A stretch of 64,000 bases of DNA from positions 4,402,001-4,466,000 of the forward strand of contig NZ_CP049143.1 in assembly GCF_011044495.1 (NCBI RefSeq), read 5' to 3'. This DNA is from Roseimicrobium sp. ORNL1. Its GTDB lineage: Bacteria > Verrucomicrobiota > Verrucomicrobiia > Verrucomicrobiales > Verrucomicrobiaceae. The notes below the pieces were generated by a model. That model did not search any database. It saw only the letters and a list, made by a program, of their open reading frames with translations, and was not told the origin of the DNA. Position 1 is the first letter of the stretch, and every line of letters starts with the position of its first letter. This document shows positions 34,801-42,750 of this stretch, piece after piece. The translations under genes were made by a program, and so were the position numbers.

Positions 34801-35829
34801 GTCGATCATGTCCGCCACATAGCAGCGGCCCTGCGCGTCCCAGGTCATTTCGACCGGGTCACGCACGAGAGGTTCCGCTGCGACAAGCTGGACCTCATAG
34901 GGACCGTCCAGCTCAATGGACTTCTGCGTCTGCTCCGGAGTCCACGAGGTCTCGCGGCTTGCCTTCACGTCGATGTCTGAGCCACCGGAGGCCTGCACGG
35001 GATCCCACTTCTCCTTGAACTCACCGAGAGGATACAGCTCAAAGCGCTTCACCACCATCTCCGCGCCCTCGGTCTGCAGGCAGATCTTGCCAGAGCTGGG
35101 CTTGCAGTCGAAGGCCTCATTCACCAGCACCCCGTTCACGAAGTACTGGAGCGTATCGCCCTTCGCGATGACTTCGAGGCGGGTCCACTCCTTCACGCGG
35201 GATTCCACGTCATCCTTGCCACGGAAGCCAGCCACGTCCTTCCAATCGACGTCGCGCTTTTCCCAGTTGATGCGGCCCTTGGTGACGGTCTGGCGGGGCT
35301 CGCCCTTCTTCCAGATCTTCTCCTTGTCGCGATCCAGCGTGAGCTCGGAGGACAGGCTGGTCACGACTTCCGTGCCGTCTTCCAGCTTCGGAGAGAGCAC
35401 GAGGATGTCCCCCACCCCGCCTTCGATGATCTGGGCTTCGATGCTGGCCATCCACGTGCCACCGTACGCGCCATCCGGTCCGTGGCTGTGCACCAGGAGG
35501 CCGTTGTCACGAGCCTTGCCTTCACGCGAGCCCATGGTGGGACCGGTGAACATGAAGTCGATGACCAGGTGGTAGTCCTGGTAGTCTTCATTCGTGCGCA
35601 CGTAGCCGAAGCCGTTGCCGCTCACCTTGAGCTGGCCCTTGGGATCCAAGGTGAAAATCTTATCAGGTGGATCGTGGAGGGTCTGTTTTTGATTGATGTT
35701 ATACGTGACCTTTCCGGCTTTGATCGCCTGGAGGACATCGATCTTTTGCTTCACCACCTCAGCGGCGGGAAGCGCACCCGCGAGGGCGCCAGATGCGATC
35801 AGAGTGATGAACTTGCGTAGTGCTGACAT
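31813..35829 (-). CDS. Secreted DUF1080/dehydrogenase/HEAT/c-type heme-binding protein
   Basis: 1338 aa from the ATG at 35829. A Sec signal (MSALRKFITLIASGALAGALPAAE) is followed by a DUF1080/3-keto-disaccharide-hydrolase-like domain (about 30-280, with LVHSHGPDGAYGGTWMASIEAQIIEGG). Next is a propeller of the 'putative membrane-bound dehydrogenase' type (about 310-650, with PVEMTWDAQGRCYVADMIDYP and NGLDTKEIYP), a HEAT-like helical region, and a C-terminal heme-binding domain with CITCH at about residues 1217-1221, of the Pirellula/Verrucomicrobium type. Such proteins are typical of the PVC group and of polysaccharide degraders. Probably periplasmic; heme acts in electron transfer from a sugar-related oxidation, which is an inference. 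Confidence 0.88.
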   Translation of the reverse strand: MSALRKFITLIASGALAGALPAAEVVKQKIDVLQAIKAGKVTYNINQKQTLHDPPDKIFTLDPKGQLKVSGNGFGYVRTNEDYQDYHLVIDFMFTGPTMGSREGKARDNGLLVHSHGPDGAYGGTWMASIEAQIIEGGVGDILVLSPKLEDGTEVVTSLSSELTLDRDKEKIWKKGEPRQTVTKGRINWEKRDVDWKDVAGFRGKDDVESRVKEWTRLEVIAKGDTLQYFVNGVLVNEAFDCKPSSGKICLQTEGAEMVVKRFELYPLGEFKEKWDPVQASGGSDIDVKASRETSWTPEQTQKSIELDGPYEVQLVAAEPLVRDPVEMTWDAQGRCYVADMIDYPLGGGPGKPPLSRIQQLIDDNGDGQYDRAITFADKVDHVQGLLPFRDGLVATTRTQILFIRDTNGDGVADERKPLVDGFNPNHSQLQVSAPRWGLDNCIYFNNGLDTKEIYPAGSPDAKSNFTRCNLRYDPATGKLEPTTGFGQFGGCFDDWGRHFFSSNRNPVMFAVMPYEAVIRNPNAGITQGWEDIAAFGAETRVYPLQLTHTTADAHAGTNTAACGLGVYRGDLMPELKGNIFVPDPTGQLITRYIVEPNGASLKATRVGDHKEFFGSHDEWCRPVNITTGPDGALYVCDMYRRYIDHARFFPESFVKTHDIRQGENEGRIWRIVPKKAKESQAAPASPKGGQVTLTYKSAADGFVLEGRIVSRASLPAEIAALKSRIAKEGLVVRGGKGLAAVEIQELMKSVAQAGVDNIKFSSISDEDSAVPVPAPSADRFRAPRTVEGLVRWLGHPNAWQRETAQRLLVEQKAKYTDVFNAVKPGSLTPLAGLHITCVMRALVPKNSGELNLNARIQGSIDKALKDVNAGNVLFRTELPLANDHIMSDSTDAVQSSDGRRVMLGILGTDFKNRPQDGSVVVTGATRFAEDPWIQRAVLAATSQRAGTVLSKLLENKAVSEGYTVKKSDFVRALAASCATDADADDFSAALSSLKNGEGKLAWWKPALLQGLSEGLPKSGGKLGVKSLAQFTATPPEQYKAAAAEITALLGLVDKVMVDAKAPAEQRLACIPLLAQRSWDKAEPVMRTLLDDSQPLEISTAAFALLKKFGADKTATLLYELLPKLGPTQRLEVVKLLTSNGKTVKDFFERIDRGELPKAFVDAETRWRYLRPGNPMFDLATKIFGSPSGDRAAVITAYHDAIKTKGDSAKGQQVFSTICITCHKVKGLGVDVGPDITDVRIKEKEALLSDILDPNRMVEARWMAYQIDTKDGRVVAGLIAGETSTEVTVKMAGGITEVVPRANIAKMKSLDASLMPVGLEGGITKEQMADLLAFLKGE

Positions 35830-35966
35830 GCGAAATCTTACGACCATCATCCACGCTTTTTACCTCTTGGGAAGGGCTCTGGCACAGAAGCGTGCAAACT
35901 ACGCACTTTCCGCGCAGTTGAACTTGTGCCATGCTTTTTCCATAATTCCGCTGCCTACCAACTGCC

Positions 35967-36515
35967 ATGAAAGCCATCCTCGCCGCCTTCTTCCTGCTCT
36001 TCGCCGTCACCACGCTTTCCGCGCAGAACCAGCCGCAGACACCCCAGCAACCCCAGCAGCCCACCAATCCGAATGAGACGGACAGCAATCCGCGCTTCTG
36101 GCAGGCTACCTTTGCCAATGGCGGGCATTATCTTGTGAAGCTGGACCGCATCAGCTTTGCCTCCAAGCATGAGTACGTGGGCAATGGCGCTGCACGCGTG
36201 GTGGAGGTCACCATTGGTAGCGACACCTCCGTGGTGGCTCGCTTCTACTGGCTGGAGCCTCTTGGCAAGGACACACCCATCGCCGCCGGGAACATCGTCA
36301 TCAGTCGCGCAGAGCAAATACAAAAGGATGTCGCGAATCGCGTGTCCCCCTCGCTGGGAAAAATTCAAGTCATCAAGGATTACCCCACCACGACGCATAC
36401 GCACACCGTGGAATATGCCCTACAGACACCCGACGCCCTGAACTCTCTCTACAGCAGTCTGATGGCGGCCATCAACACCGGCCGCGGTCGCACGTGGAAG
36501 GAACCCTCCAACTAA
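35967..36515 (+). CDS. Small secreted protein of unknown function (182 aa)
   Basis: A Sec signal (MKAILAAFFLLFAVTTLSAQN, cleavage near Ala19) is followed by a Gln/Pro/Asn-rich linker and then about 120 residues of mixed strands (QATFANGGHYLVKLDRISFASKHEYVGNGAARVVEVTIGSD). No family is recognised. The gene is divergent from the large dehydrogenase gene at 35829, with a 137-base gap. The C-terminus is helical (NSLYSSLMAAINTGRGRTWKE). Confidence 0.65.
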   Translation: MKAILAAFFLLFAVTTLSAQNQPQTPQQPQQPTNPNETDSNPRFWQATFANGGHYLVKLDRISFASKHEYVGNGAARVVEVTIGSDTSVVARFYWLEPLGKDTPIAAGNIVISRAEQIQKDVANRVSPSLGKIQVIKDYPTTTHTHTVEYALQTPDALNSLYSSLMAAINTGRGRTWKEPSN

Positions 36516-36580
36516 GCTGAAGAACGCGAACGCCCACGCGATTCTTCTTTATCACCCGCGCCATACGCCATCTCCATCTC

Positions 36581-37261
36581 ATGGGATACCTGCGGTACCG
36601 TGTCCTGAAGCAGGAAATGCTGGACACGTTGCCGCATGACGATCCGGATGCTCTTGCCAGCAGGCAGGACATCGAGGTCATCAACCACATCATGGGGACG
36701 CTCCGCTGGTTCCAGCGGCAGCTTCGGGACTACGTCCCGAGTCATGGGCACATCGTAGAGCTGGGCGCAGGAGACGGCACGCTGATACACCATATTGCCC
36801 AAACGTCCCCGGAGCTCGTTGCACGATGGACAGGGCTGGATCTCGCGCCGCGCCCCAGCCATCTCCCCTTGGGGGTACAGTGGGTGCAGGGAGATTTTCT
36901 CCAATCAGAGGCGTCGCAAAAGGCTCTAGCGGAAGCGGAGGTGGTAGTCGCAAACCTTATCCTGCACCATTTCACGGAGGAGCAATTGCGAAGACTGGCT
37001 CCCCGCCTCCAGCAGGCACGAGTCATTCTGGTAAGCGAACCCGCCCGCCACTTGCGCCACTACGTGGAAAGCAGGGTGCTCAATCTCATCGGTGAATTCA
37101 ACCACGTGACCTCATATGACATGAAGTGCAGCATCGAAGCCGGCTTCCGTGTGGGAGAGCTTCCTCGCGCGCTGATGCTCGATCGCGAACAATGGGATAT
37201 CGAGGAGAGCCACTCGCTCTTTGGCGCGTGCCGGATGGTGGCCATCAATTCGCGGCGGTAG
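36581..37261 (+). CDS. Class I SAM-dependent methyltransferase-like protein
   Basis: 226 aa. Motif I IVELGAGDGTLIHHIA (about 58-73) is a SAM-binding loop, followed by motif II-like WTGLDLA, and the post-motif GVQWVQGDFLQS and VVVANLILHHFTEEQLRRLAP, as in Rossmann-type methyltransferases of the Methyltransf_25/31 type. The acceptor substrate is not known. The 65-base upstream gap is short, so transcription may continue from the secreted-protein gene. Confidence 0.83.
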   Translation: MGYLRYRVLKQEMLDTLPHDDPDALASRQDIEVINHIMGTLRWFQRQLRDYVPSHGHIVELGAGDGTLIHHIAQTSPELVARWTGLDLAPRPSHLPLGVQWVQGDFLQSEASQKALAEAEVVVANLILHHFTEEQLRRLAPRLQQARVILVSEPARHLRHYVESRVLNLIGEFNHVTSYDMKCSIEAGFRVGELPRALMLDREQWDIEESHSLFGACRMVAINSRR

Positions 37262-37272
37262 CGGCCCACCCG

Positions 37273-37569
37273 TCATTGAATCCCATACAAGAAACCTGCA
37301 ATGAACATCTCAGCTTCTCGCAGAGTTCTACCACTCATTGCGTAGCCACCGTTCGGCATGCCATTTACTTCAAGTGTAAATGGCAGCATTCCATCCCCGG
37401 AACTACCCACGTCCGGCTCTACCTGCACAGCTCCAGACAGACCTTCAAGACCAAGCCACCAGATTTGGTCAGATCCACCCAAGCCACGGGCGCCGGGCGG
37501 GCATTTTTCCACGTCGAGCGCAGGGAATCGGGCGCGCAGCACCTCTATCAATAAGTCGATGTCGGTCAT
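37273..37569 (-). CDS. Hypothetical protein (98 aa)
   Basis: Not recognised. From the ATG at 37569 (MTDIDLLIEVLRARFPAL); the frame is open to 37614 but the extension is not convincing. It shows an ordered alpha/beta pattern: WWLGLEGLSGAVQVEPDVGSS and a terminal helix SGRTLREAEMFIAGFLYG. It may be an immunity-type small protein. It lies between the convergent methyltransferase and the kinase gene. Confidence 0.5.
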   Translation of the reverse strand: MTDIDLLIEVLRARFPALDVEKCPPGARGLGGSDQIWWLGLEGLSGAVQVEPDVGSSGDGMLPFTLEVNGMPNGGYAMSGRTLREAEMFIAGFLYGIQ

Positions 37570-37623
37570 GCATGGATAGTCTGTCACGAAGTGGCACTCG
37601 TGCAAGCCCTCCACCCAAGCACA

Positions 37624-40038
37624 TCACATCCCACTCTGCTCCACCCTCGCCCACCGTTGGCGGAAGGCGCGGTTCTCTTCCATGAGCTGTGAAGCCACCG
37701 GCGAGACGATGTGATAGAGTCCCTGCATCTTCGCAAAGACCACAATCAATTCCTGGCGGCGATAGTACTCGGTGGAGTCTGTCACGGTCTCCAGGGTGCT
37801 CTGCGCAATAGCCACCAGCAGATCTGGTGTAAGCGCATCCGTCTCGATGCTCACCTGACCACGCTCCAGCGAGACCACACTGGTGTCGTAGCCGAGATGC
37901 GTGAGGCGTCCCTGCAGAGGAATGCCCGTGCGGCGGGGCAGTGTGCCTGCATAACCACGCGCCGTAATATCCGCCATGAGCGTGGTCATGAATTCCTTGG
38001 CCTTGGACCAGAGATAGAGGCGATCCGCGATGGCGTTCTGCACCTCCGGAGTCTGGAAGTTCATGCTCTCCAGCAGTTCCACGCCCTGGCTGTAGTCGAA
38101 CCCACGCACCAATGAAGGCAGCGATTCATTCAGCTCTTTGAGCTGCACCAGTTCCCGCTGGCGTAGGGCATTGATACGGGCGCGCTCCGCTTCCTCCGCC
38201 ACGCGGCGCAGACGGGCCAGTTCCTGCTGGGCAAACTTCGAGCGATCCTCCAGCTTGTGGCGCAGGGCGCCGGGAAGCTTGATGTCACCCAGCACCTCCT
38301 TCACCTGCACAAAAGCAAGGCGGGCATTCTCGATGCTGCCGAAGGGCGTGTTGCTAAGGTCTCCCAGCTTGCCCGCCAGATCATACTCCGCGAAGTACGG
38401 GGCGATGAGCTTCTGGTAGGAAGGAAGCCACTCTGTCATACGGCCAGGGGTGCAGGCCTGAAACTCACGCAGCCAAGCGATGGCGACATCCGGATCCTTG
38501 CCGAAGTGCCACTGGGCCACGCCATGCGCAAGAAACCCGAGCGCTGCCTCCGTGGCGCCGTCATAGGTCACATCCTTGCGTGGCAGCTCAAGCGCCAGGT
38601 CCTTTGCCATGCGATCGGCGATGGCTGAGAAGAACTCCGAGGACTCCGCCGTCGCCGGCATGGTGCCTTCATCGGAATCCTTCTTGATGGCGCGGAAGTA
38701 GCGCTGGGCCGCCTCCTTCTTTCCATCAAAGATGGCGCAGAGTGCCGCGTTGAACCGCGTCTTGTTCAGCGTGGGCTGCTTCACGCGGCCACCTTCGCGA
38801 TCGTTGAGCGCGATGATTTCATCAAAGAGCTTCCGAGCCTCCGCGAACTTCCCTTCGAAGAGCATGTTGCGCGCGTTGGTGAAGACATCCGCAATGGGAG
38901 TAGATCCTGACGAGAGCGTGCGGCCCACCGAGGATAGTTCCTCCTCACCGGCACCCTGGGTGATCTCCACCGACTTCATCTCCACCTGAGGACGCGGACG
39001 CAGCAGCAGACCGAGCAAGATGGTCACCACCGCCGCGCCACCCACGGCGTACACCAGCCGCTGGCGGCGTGAGCGACGGCCAATCACGGAATAGCCCAGG
39101 AGGCTCTCAGCATCACGGAAGGCATCTACAAGCGCGTCGTAGGTCTGGTGACGATCGGACGGCTTGAGCGCCAACATGCGATTCACCAGCTCACAGGTTC
39201 GCTGGGAAAACTTGAATCCGCTGTCCTCCAGACGCACCGGCTTGCTCTTGATGATCTTGAGCTCGGCGATGGAGTTCGTGTTCGCCTGGTGAGGCGGTTT
39301 GCCCACCAGCGCGTGGTAGAGCGTCGCGCCGAGGCTGTACATGTCACTGCGGAAGTCCTCGGTATCGTCGCGCACCTTCTCCGGGGCCACATAGAAGGGC
39401 GTGGCCCAGATTTCGCCGGAGTCGTCCTTGTCGCGCTCATGGAAGAGAGCGAGACCGAAGTCCACGATCTTGGGCGTACCCTCATCAGTGAAGAGGATGT
39501 TCGCCGGCTTCACGTCGCGGTGGATGAGACCTTCGCGGTAGGCGGCGCGGAGACCTTCCGCCACCATGCGGCCCACGTGCAGGGCATCCGCCTCGGAAAG
39601 GCGTCCCTGATCCGCGATGCGGCCCTCCAGGCTGCCACCGCCCACGAGTTCCATGGCGATGTAGAAGTTCCCCTGGTCGCGGCCCACGGAGTAGAGCTTC
39701 ACCACGTTCGGGTGGGTCACGGCGGCGGTGAGCTGGGCTTCGCGCTCGAAGCTCGCCATGCGCACGCTGTCCTTGCTGTAGTGGCGGTTCAGGATCTTCA
39801 GCGCCACATGCCGCCCGAGGGTGGCATCCTCGGCGCCAAACACGCGGCTCATGCCGCCTTCGCCGAGTTGCTTGAGGATGGAAAAGTGGTCGAATTTGCG
39901 CCTTACGCGCACGGCCTGCCCGCAGTGGGGGCAGGTCACCTTGCTGTACGGCTCGAAGGGTGTGACATCGAGCACGCCCTCGCAAGCCGGGCAGGTACTA
40001 AGGTAAGTTTGAGGAGTTTCTGACTGGGGAGGTGTCAC
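37624..40038 (-). CDS. Membrane Ser/Thr protein kinase with zinc ribbon and extracytoplasmic C-terminus
   Basis: 804 aa from a GTG at 40038. The N-terminus has two CxxC pairs (CPAC 16-19, CPHC 36-39) that fit a zinc ribbon. The kinase domain spans about residues 50-310: GEGGMS (59-64), VALK with Lys81, HRDVKPAN (173-180), DFG (193-195) and APE (218-220), all intact, so an active Hanks-type kinase is expected. A transmembrane helix follows (about 329-347), then about 450 residues of helical, TPR-like composition with Lys/Glu-rich stretches, placed outside. This is a typical receptor-kinase layout for the PVC group; the ligand is unknown. Confidence 0.9.
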   Translation of the reverse strand: MTPPQSETPQTYLSTCPACEGVLDVTPFEPYSKVTCPHCGQAVRVRRKFDHFSILKQLGEGGMSRVFGAEDATLGRHVALKILNRHYSKDSVRMASFEREAQLTAAVTHPNVVKLYSVGRDQGNFYIAMELVGGGSLEGRIADQGRLSEADALHVGRMVAEGLRAAYREGLIHRDVKPANILFTDEGTPKIVDFGLALFHERDKDDSGEIWATPFYVAPEKVRDDTEDFRSDMYSLGATLYHALVGKPPHQANTNSIAELKIIKSKPVRLEDSGFKFSQRTCELVNRMLALKPSDRHQTYDALVDAFRDAESLLGYSVIGRRSRRQRLVYAVGGAAVVTILLGLLLRPRPQVEMKSVEITQGAGEEELSSVGRTLSSGSTPIADVFTNARNMLFEGKFAEARKLFDEIIALNDREGGRVKQPTLNKTRFNAALCAIFDGKKEAAQRYFRAIKKDSDEGTMPATAESSEFFSAIADRMAKDLALELPRKDVTYDGATEAALGFLAHGVAQWHFGKDPDVAIAWLREFQACTPGRMTEWLPSYQKLIAPYFAEYDLAGKLGDLSNTPFGSIENARLAFVQVKEVLGDIKLPGALRHKLEDRSKFAQQELARLRRVAEEAERARINALRQRELVQLKELNESLPSLVRGFDYSQGVELLESMNFQTPEVQNAIADRLYLWSKAKEFMTTLMADITARGYAGTLPRRTGIPLQGRLTHLGYDTSVVSLERGQVSIETDALTPDLLVAIAQSTLETVTDSTEYYRRQELIVVFAKMQGLYHIVSPVASQLMEENRAFRQRWARVEQSGM

Positions 40039-40121
40039 GGGACGCGGAAGGTAGCTTCGAACGCAGGGCCCTCAAAGGTGAAACTTCGGGGCAAGTTTGT
40101 TGCAGTCGGTGCATTGGAAGC

Positions 40122-40153
40122 ATGTAAGAAAAAATAGTTCGAACTTCTTACAT
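40122..40153. promoter_or_regulatory. AT-rich palindrome between kinase and pseudouridine synthase genes
   Basis: ATGTAAGAA (40122-40130) and TTCTTACAT (40145-40153) form a 9-bp inverted repeat, with the 8-bp palindrome GTTCGAAC (40137-40144) inside it. It lies in the 263-base AT-rich gap between the divergent genes at 40038 and 40302. A regulator-binding site is possible. It lacks a GC stem, so a terminator is less likely. Confidence 0.45.
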
Positions 40154-40301
40154 AAAACAATAAGCATCGGGCGCGCCAGATTTTCATTCAGTGCGAAAAT
40201 TAAACCGTCATTGGCGGGGCTGGTCGCTAAAGAATTCATTATTGTGGGCTTTCCAGTCGCTGTGAATGTATGGTGACCCCGCCCTTCCATCCCCTAGACA
40301 C

Positions 40302-41207
40302 ATGGAGTTCACCGTCAACGATCCTCAATGGACGAAGCAAAGACTGGATCACTTCCTCCAGAGCCAGTTGACGGACATGTCCCGGACCCGGTTACAAGGG
40401 CTCATCAAGGACGGGAATATTTTGTTGAATGGGAAGCCCACGAAGGCAAATACCGCCCTGAAACAGGGGGATACCATCCAAATGGAGGTCCCCGAGGCGG
40501 TGCCGACCGAAGTGGTGGCGCAGGACATCCCGTTGGATATTCTCTTTGAGGATGAACACCTTATCGTGGTGAACAAGGCAGAGGGAATGGTCGTCCACCC
40601 CGCGGCAGGGAATCCGGACGGCACCTTGGTGAACGCCCTGCTCTTCCACTGCAAGAACCTCAGTGGCATCGGTGGGGAACTGCGCCCGGGCATTGTCCAT
40701 CGCTTGGACAAGGAAACCAGCGGCTGCCTCGTGGCCGCGAAGCACGACCTCGCCCACACCCGCCTGAGTGAAGCCTTCAGCGGTCGTTCCCTGACCAAGC
40801 TCTACCTTGCCGCCGTGAACGGCGTGCCTAAGGAGTCGAAGGGCCGCATCGAGAACCGCATCGGCCGCCATCCTGTGGACCGCAAGCGCATGGCCGTGAC
40901 CGACCGTGCAGACATCGGTAAGGAAGCTGTGACGGAATGGGAAAAGCTCTCCGTCCACCAGGGCTGCGCCCTCATCCTCTGCCGCCTCCTCACCGGCCGC
41001 ACCCATCAAATCCGCGTGCACATGCGCGAGAGCCTGGGCATGGCGATTCTGGGAGACACGATCTATGCGCAGCCACAGCGGCAATTGATCAAGATGCCGC
41101 GCCTCATGCTGCACGCCTGGAAGCTGGAGTTCACGCATCCCATCACGAAGCAGGAGATGAAGTTCGAAGCACCGGTGCCGGGGGAGTTTGGGGTGTGGAT
41201 GGGGTAG
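40302..41207 (+). CDS. RluA-family pseudouridine synthase (RluD-like)
   Basis: 301 aa from the ATG at 40302. An S4-like RNA-binding domain at the N-terminus (RLDHFLQSQLTDMSRTRLQGLIKDGNILLNGKPTKANTALKQGD) precedes the catalytic domain with GIVHRLDKETSGCLVAAK at about residues 134-152, in which the Asp of HRLD is the catalytic nucleophile. LLTGRTHQIRVHM closes the family signature. It converts uridines to pseudouridine in rRNA or tRNA; the RNA target is not determined. The upstream gene is divergent. Confidence 0.93.
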   Translation: MEFTVNDPQWTKQRLDHFLQSQLTDMSRTRLQGLIKDGNILLNGKPTKANTALKQGDTIQMEVPEAVPTEVVAQDIPLDILFEDEHLIVVNKAEGMVVHPAAGNPDGTLVNALLFHCKNLSGIGGELRPGIVHRLDKETSGCLVAAKHDLAHTRLSEAFSGRSLTKLYLAAVNGVPKESKGRIENRIGRHPVDRKRMAVTDRADIGKEAVTEWEKLSVHQGCALILCRLLTGRTHQIRVHMRESLGMAILGDTIYAQPQRQLIKMPRLMLHAWKLEFTHPITKQEMKFEAPVPGEFGVWMG

Positions 41208-41244
41208 TCCATAGCTGCCTTTCTCGCTGCCCAACCTCTTTTCA

Positions 41245-41670
41245 ATGGAACCCGAGACGCTCGACACCCTAACCGCCTACTGGAACTCTCGCGTCGGCCC
41301 GTCGCTAGAGGTGGACGAAGATGCCCTTGACCGAAAAATCGATCCATTCATCGCCTACTTGGAGGACAAGGTCTTCCCAGACAAACTCGTGAGGGCTGAT
41401 GATTCCTGGTGGGCGCTTGAAAGCTCATTGTACCGGGAATATTTTCTCCTCGAAGACGAGGCGACTTGGGTCATCCTGATCAGCCGTTGCCAGTTTTTCG
41501 TAACCTCGCTCCTTCAGGATGACGTGCGAACACTGGATCATGCTTCCGTCGTTGCCTGTAGCATCGAGAATGGCTTTCGTTACGTGCCCAATGTCCTTTT
41601 GTCAGGCCAAACTCCTGGCACCCTACCAAACAGTTGGAGTTGGCGAACCGCACTCTTTTCGGAAGCATAG
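41245..41670 (+). CDS. Hypothetical protein (141 aa)
   Basis: Not recognised. Soluble, acidic N-terminal half with Trp (WWALESSLYREYFLLEDEATWVILISRCQFFVTSLLQDDVRTLDHAS). The first of a run of small, apparently lower-GC genes (41245-43359), 37 bases after the pseudouridine synthase stop. It could be an immunity-type gene. Confidence 0.55.
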   Translation: MEPETLDTLTAYWNSRVGPSLEVDEDALDRKIDPFIAYLEDKVFPDKLVRADDSWWALESSLYREYFLLEDEATWVILISRCQFFVTSLLQDDVRTLDHASVVACSIENGFRYVPNVLLSGQTPGTLPNSWSWRTALFSEA

Positions 41671-41830
41671 CAACAGCACGGACCAACGCACGTTTGCAAA
41701 ATTCAGCGTCCCCGACCACGACCAGACAGATGTAAAAATGGTGAATCTGTCAGTTGTCCTATAAACTGTGGCGTCCTCATAACGCCTCTGCCACTTCGCC
41801 AAAACAATCCCGCCAGGTTCTGCCACCACC

Positions 41831-42205
41831 ATGTCATGCACTATCAGCGTTTCGGACAGGCCGCGGGACATCTGGATGATCCGCAGTGATCTTTTCAGAA
41901 GGTTTGTCATTCTGGTGGAACAGATGGAGCCCACTACCACGGCCGTGCATGAACTACTCAAGAATGCGGTCATGGTGAATGGCATTTCTCTGGATGCGGT
42001 TTGGGCGGAGACACCAGCGATCGCACTTCAATGCCGGGATGTGCTGTGCCGCGTGGCCCGGGCCGTGTGCGAATCGACGGCCCATCTCGATCCATCAGAT
42101 GAGCCTCCCTCTGCAGGGCGACCGACGTATCGCACCCTGTTTTGTGAGCTCGCCAGTATCCTGGGAGCTTGGAAGCCTGAAGACTCCTCCCAACTGACTG
42201 CTTGA
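41831..42205 (+). CDS. Hypothetical protein (124 aa)
   Basis: Not recognised. A soluble protein with helical character (SDLFRRFVILVEQMEPTTTAVHELLKNAVMVNG). It is followed after 47 bases by the SUKH-type gene. The 160-base gap upstream contains no convincing gene, and an opposing frame (41623-41985) overlaps it and was rejected. Confidence 0.5.
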   Translation: MSCTISVSDRPRDIWMIRSDLFRRFVILVEQMEPTTTAVHELLKNAVMVNGISLDAVWAETPAIALQCRDVLCRVARAVCESTAHLDPSDEPPSAGRPTYRTLFCELASILGAWKPEDSSQLTA

Positions 42206-42252
42206 ACGTCGCTTCAAGCGCAAGTGCAGGACGTTCCCACCACCCTTTTGAC

Positions 42253-42672
42253 ATGAACTTCATTGATGAACTGCAAGCCTATGTCGCCACTCAGGACCAC
42301 CGGGGTTGCGACGAAAGTGAATTGGCAGAAGTCCAGTCACGCTCCCCCATCCCCCTTCCTCAGGACTACATCGATTTCCTCAAAGTGATGGGGAGAGGAG
42401 CAGAGGAATTTCTCGTGGGAACAGACTACTACTTTCCGGAGATTCTAGAGTTCCAGGATGCGGCGAGGGAATTGTTGCAGGAGGGCCCATCGCCCGTGGC
42501 ACTGCCTCCGTGGTTTGCGATTGCCATGCATCAGGGCTATCAATTCTGGGCGCTGACAGAGGAAGGCGTTTGGTGGTATACGGAGAATAAAGAAACAGCG
42601 ACATTGAGACATGCAAACTTTCGCGAATGGTTTCGCACCATGATGCGCATACCACCCCCGCGCTGGGGCTGA
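42253..42672 (+). CDS. SMI1/KNR4 (SUKH) family protein
   Basis: 139 aa from the ATG at 42253. The pattern of the SUKH superfamily is visible: an N-terminal helix, LPQDYIDFLKVMGRGAEEFLVGTDYYFPEILEF, and WFAIAMHQGYQFWALTEEGVWWYTENKE near the C-terminus. The SUKH superfamily is widespread as immunity proteins of polymorphic toxins; standalone genes are also common. No toxin gene was recognised next to it, so this is a candidate orphan immunity gene. Confidence 0.82.
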   Translation: MNFIDELQAYVATQDHRGCDESELAEVQSRSPIPLPQDYIDFLKVMGRGAEEFLVGTDYYFPEILEFQDAARELLQEGPSPVALPPWFAIAMHQGYQFWALTEEGVWWYTENKETATLRHANFREWFRTMMRIPPPRWG

Positions 42673-42750
42673 TGTACGATTATGCGTCTTTCGCAATGCA
42701 TGCCTCGCGCCGCCGCCGGTTCTGATTGGCAAAGCTCCTCCGCTCCACCA

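Noticed and set aside
41623-41985. 120-aa minus-strand frame around the small-gene island
   Set aside because: Overlaps two plus-strand frames with more protein-like composition; no start signal.
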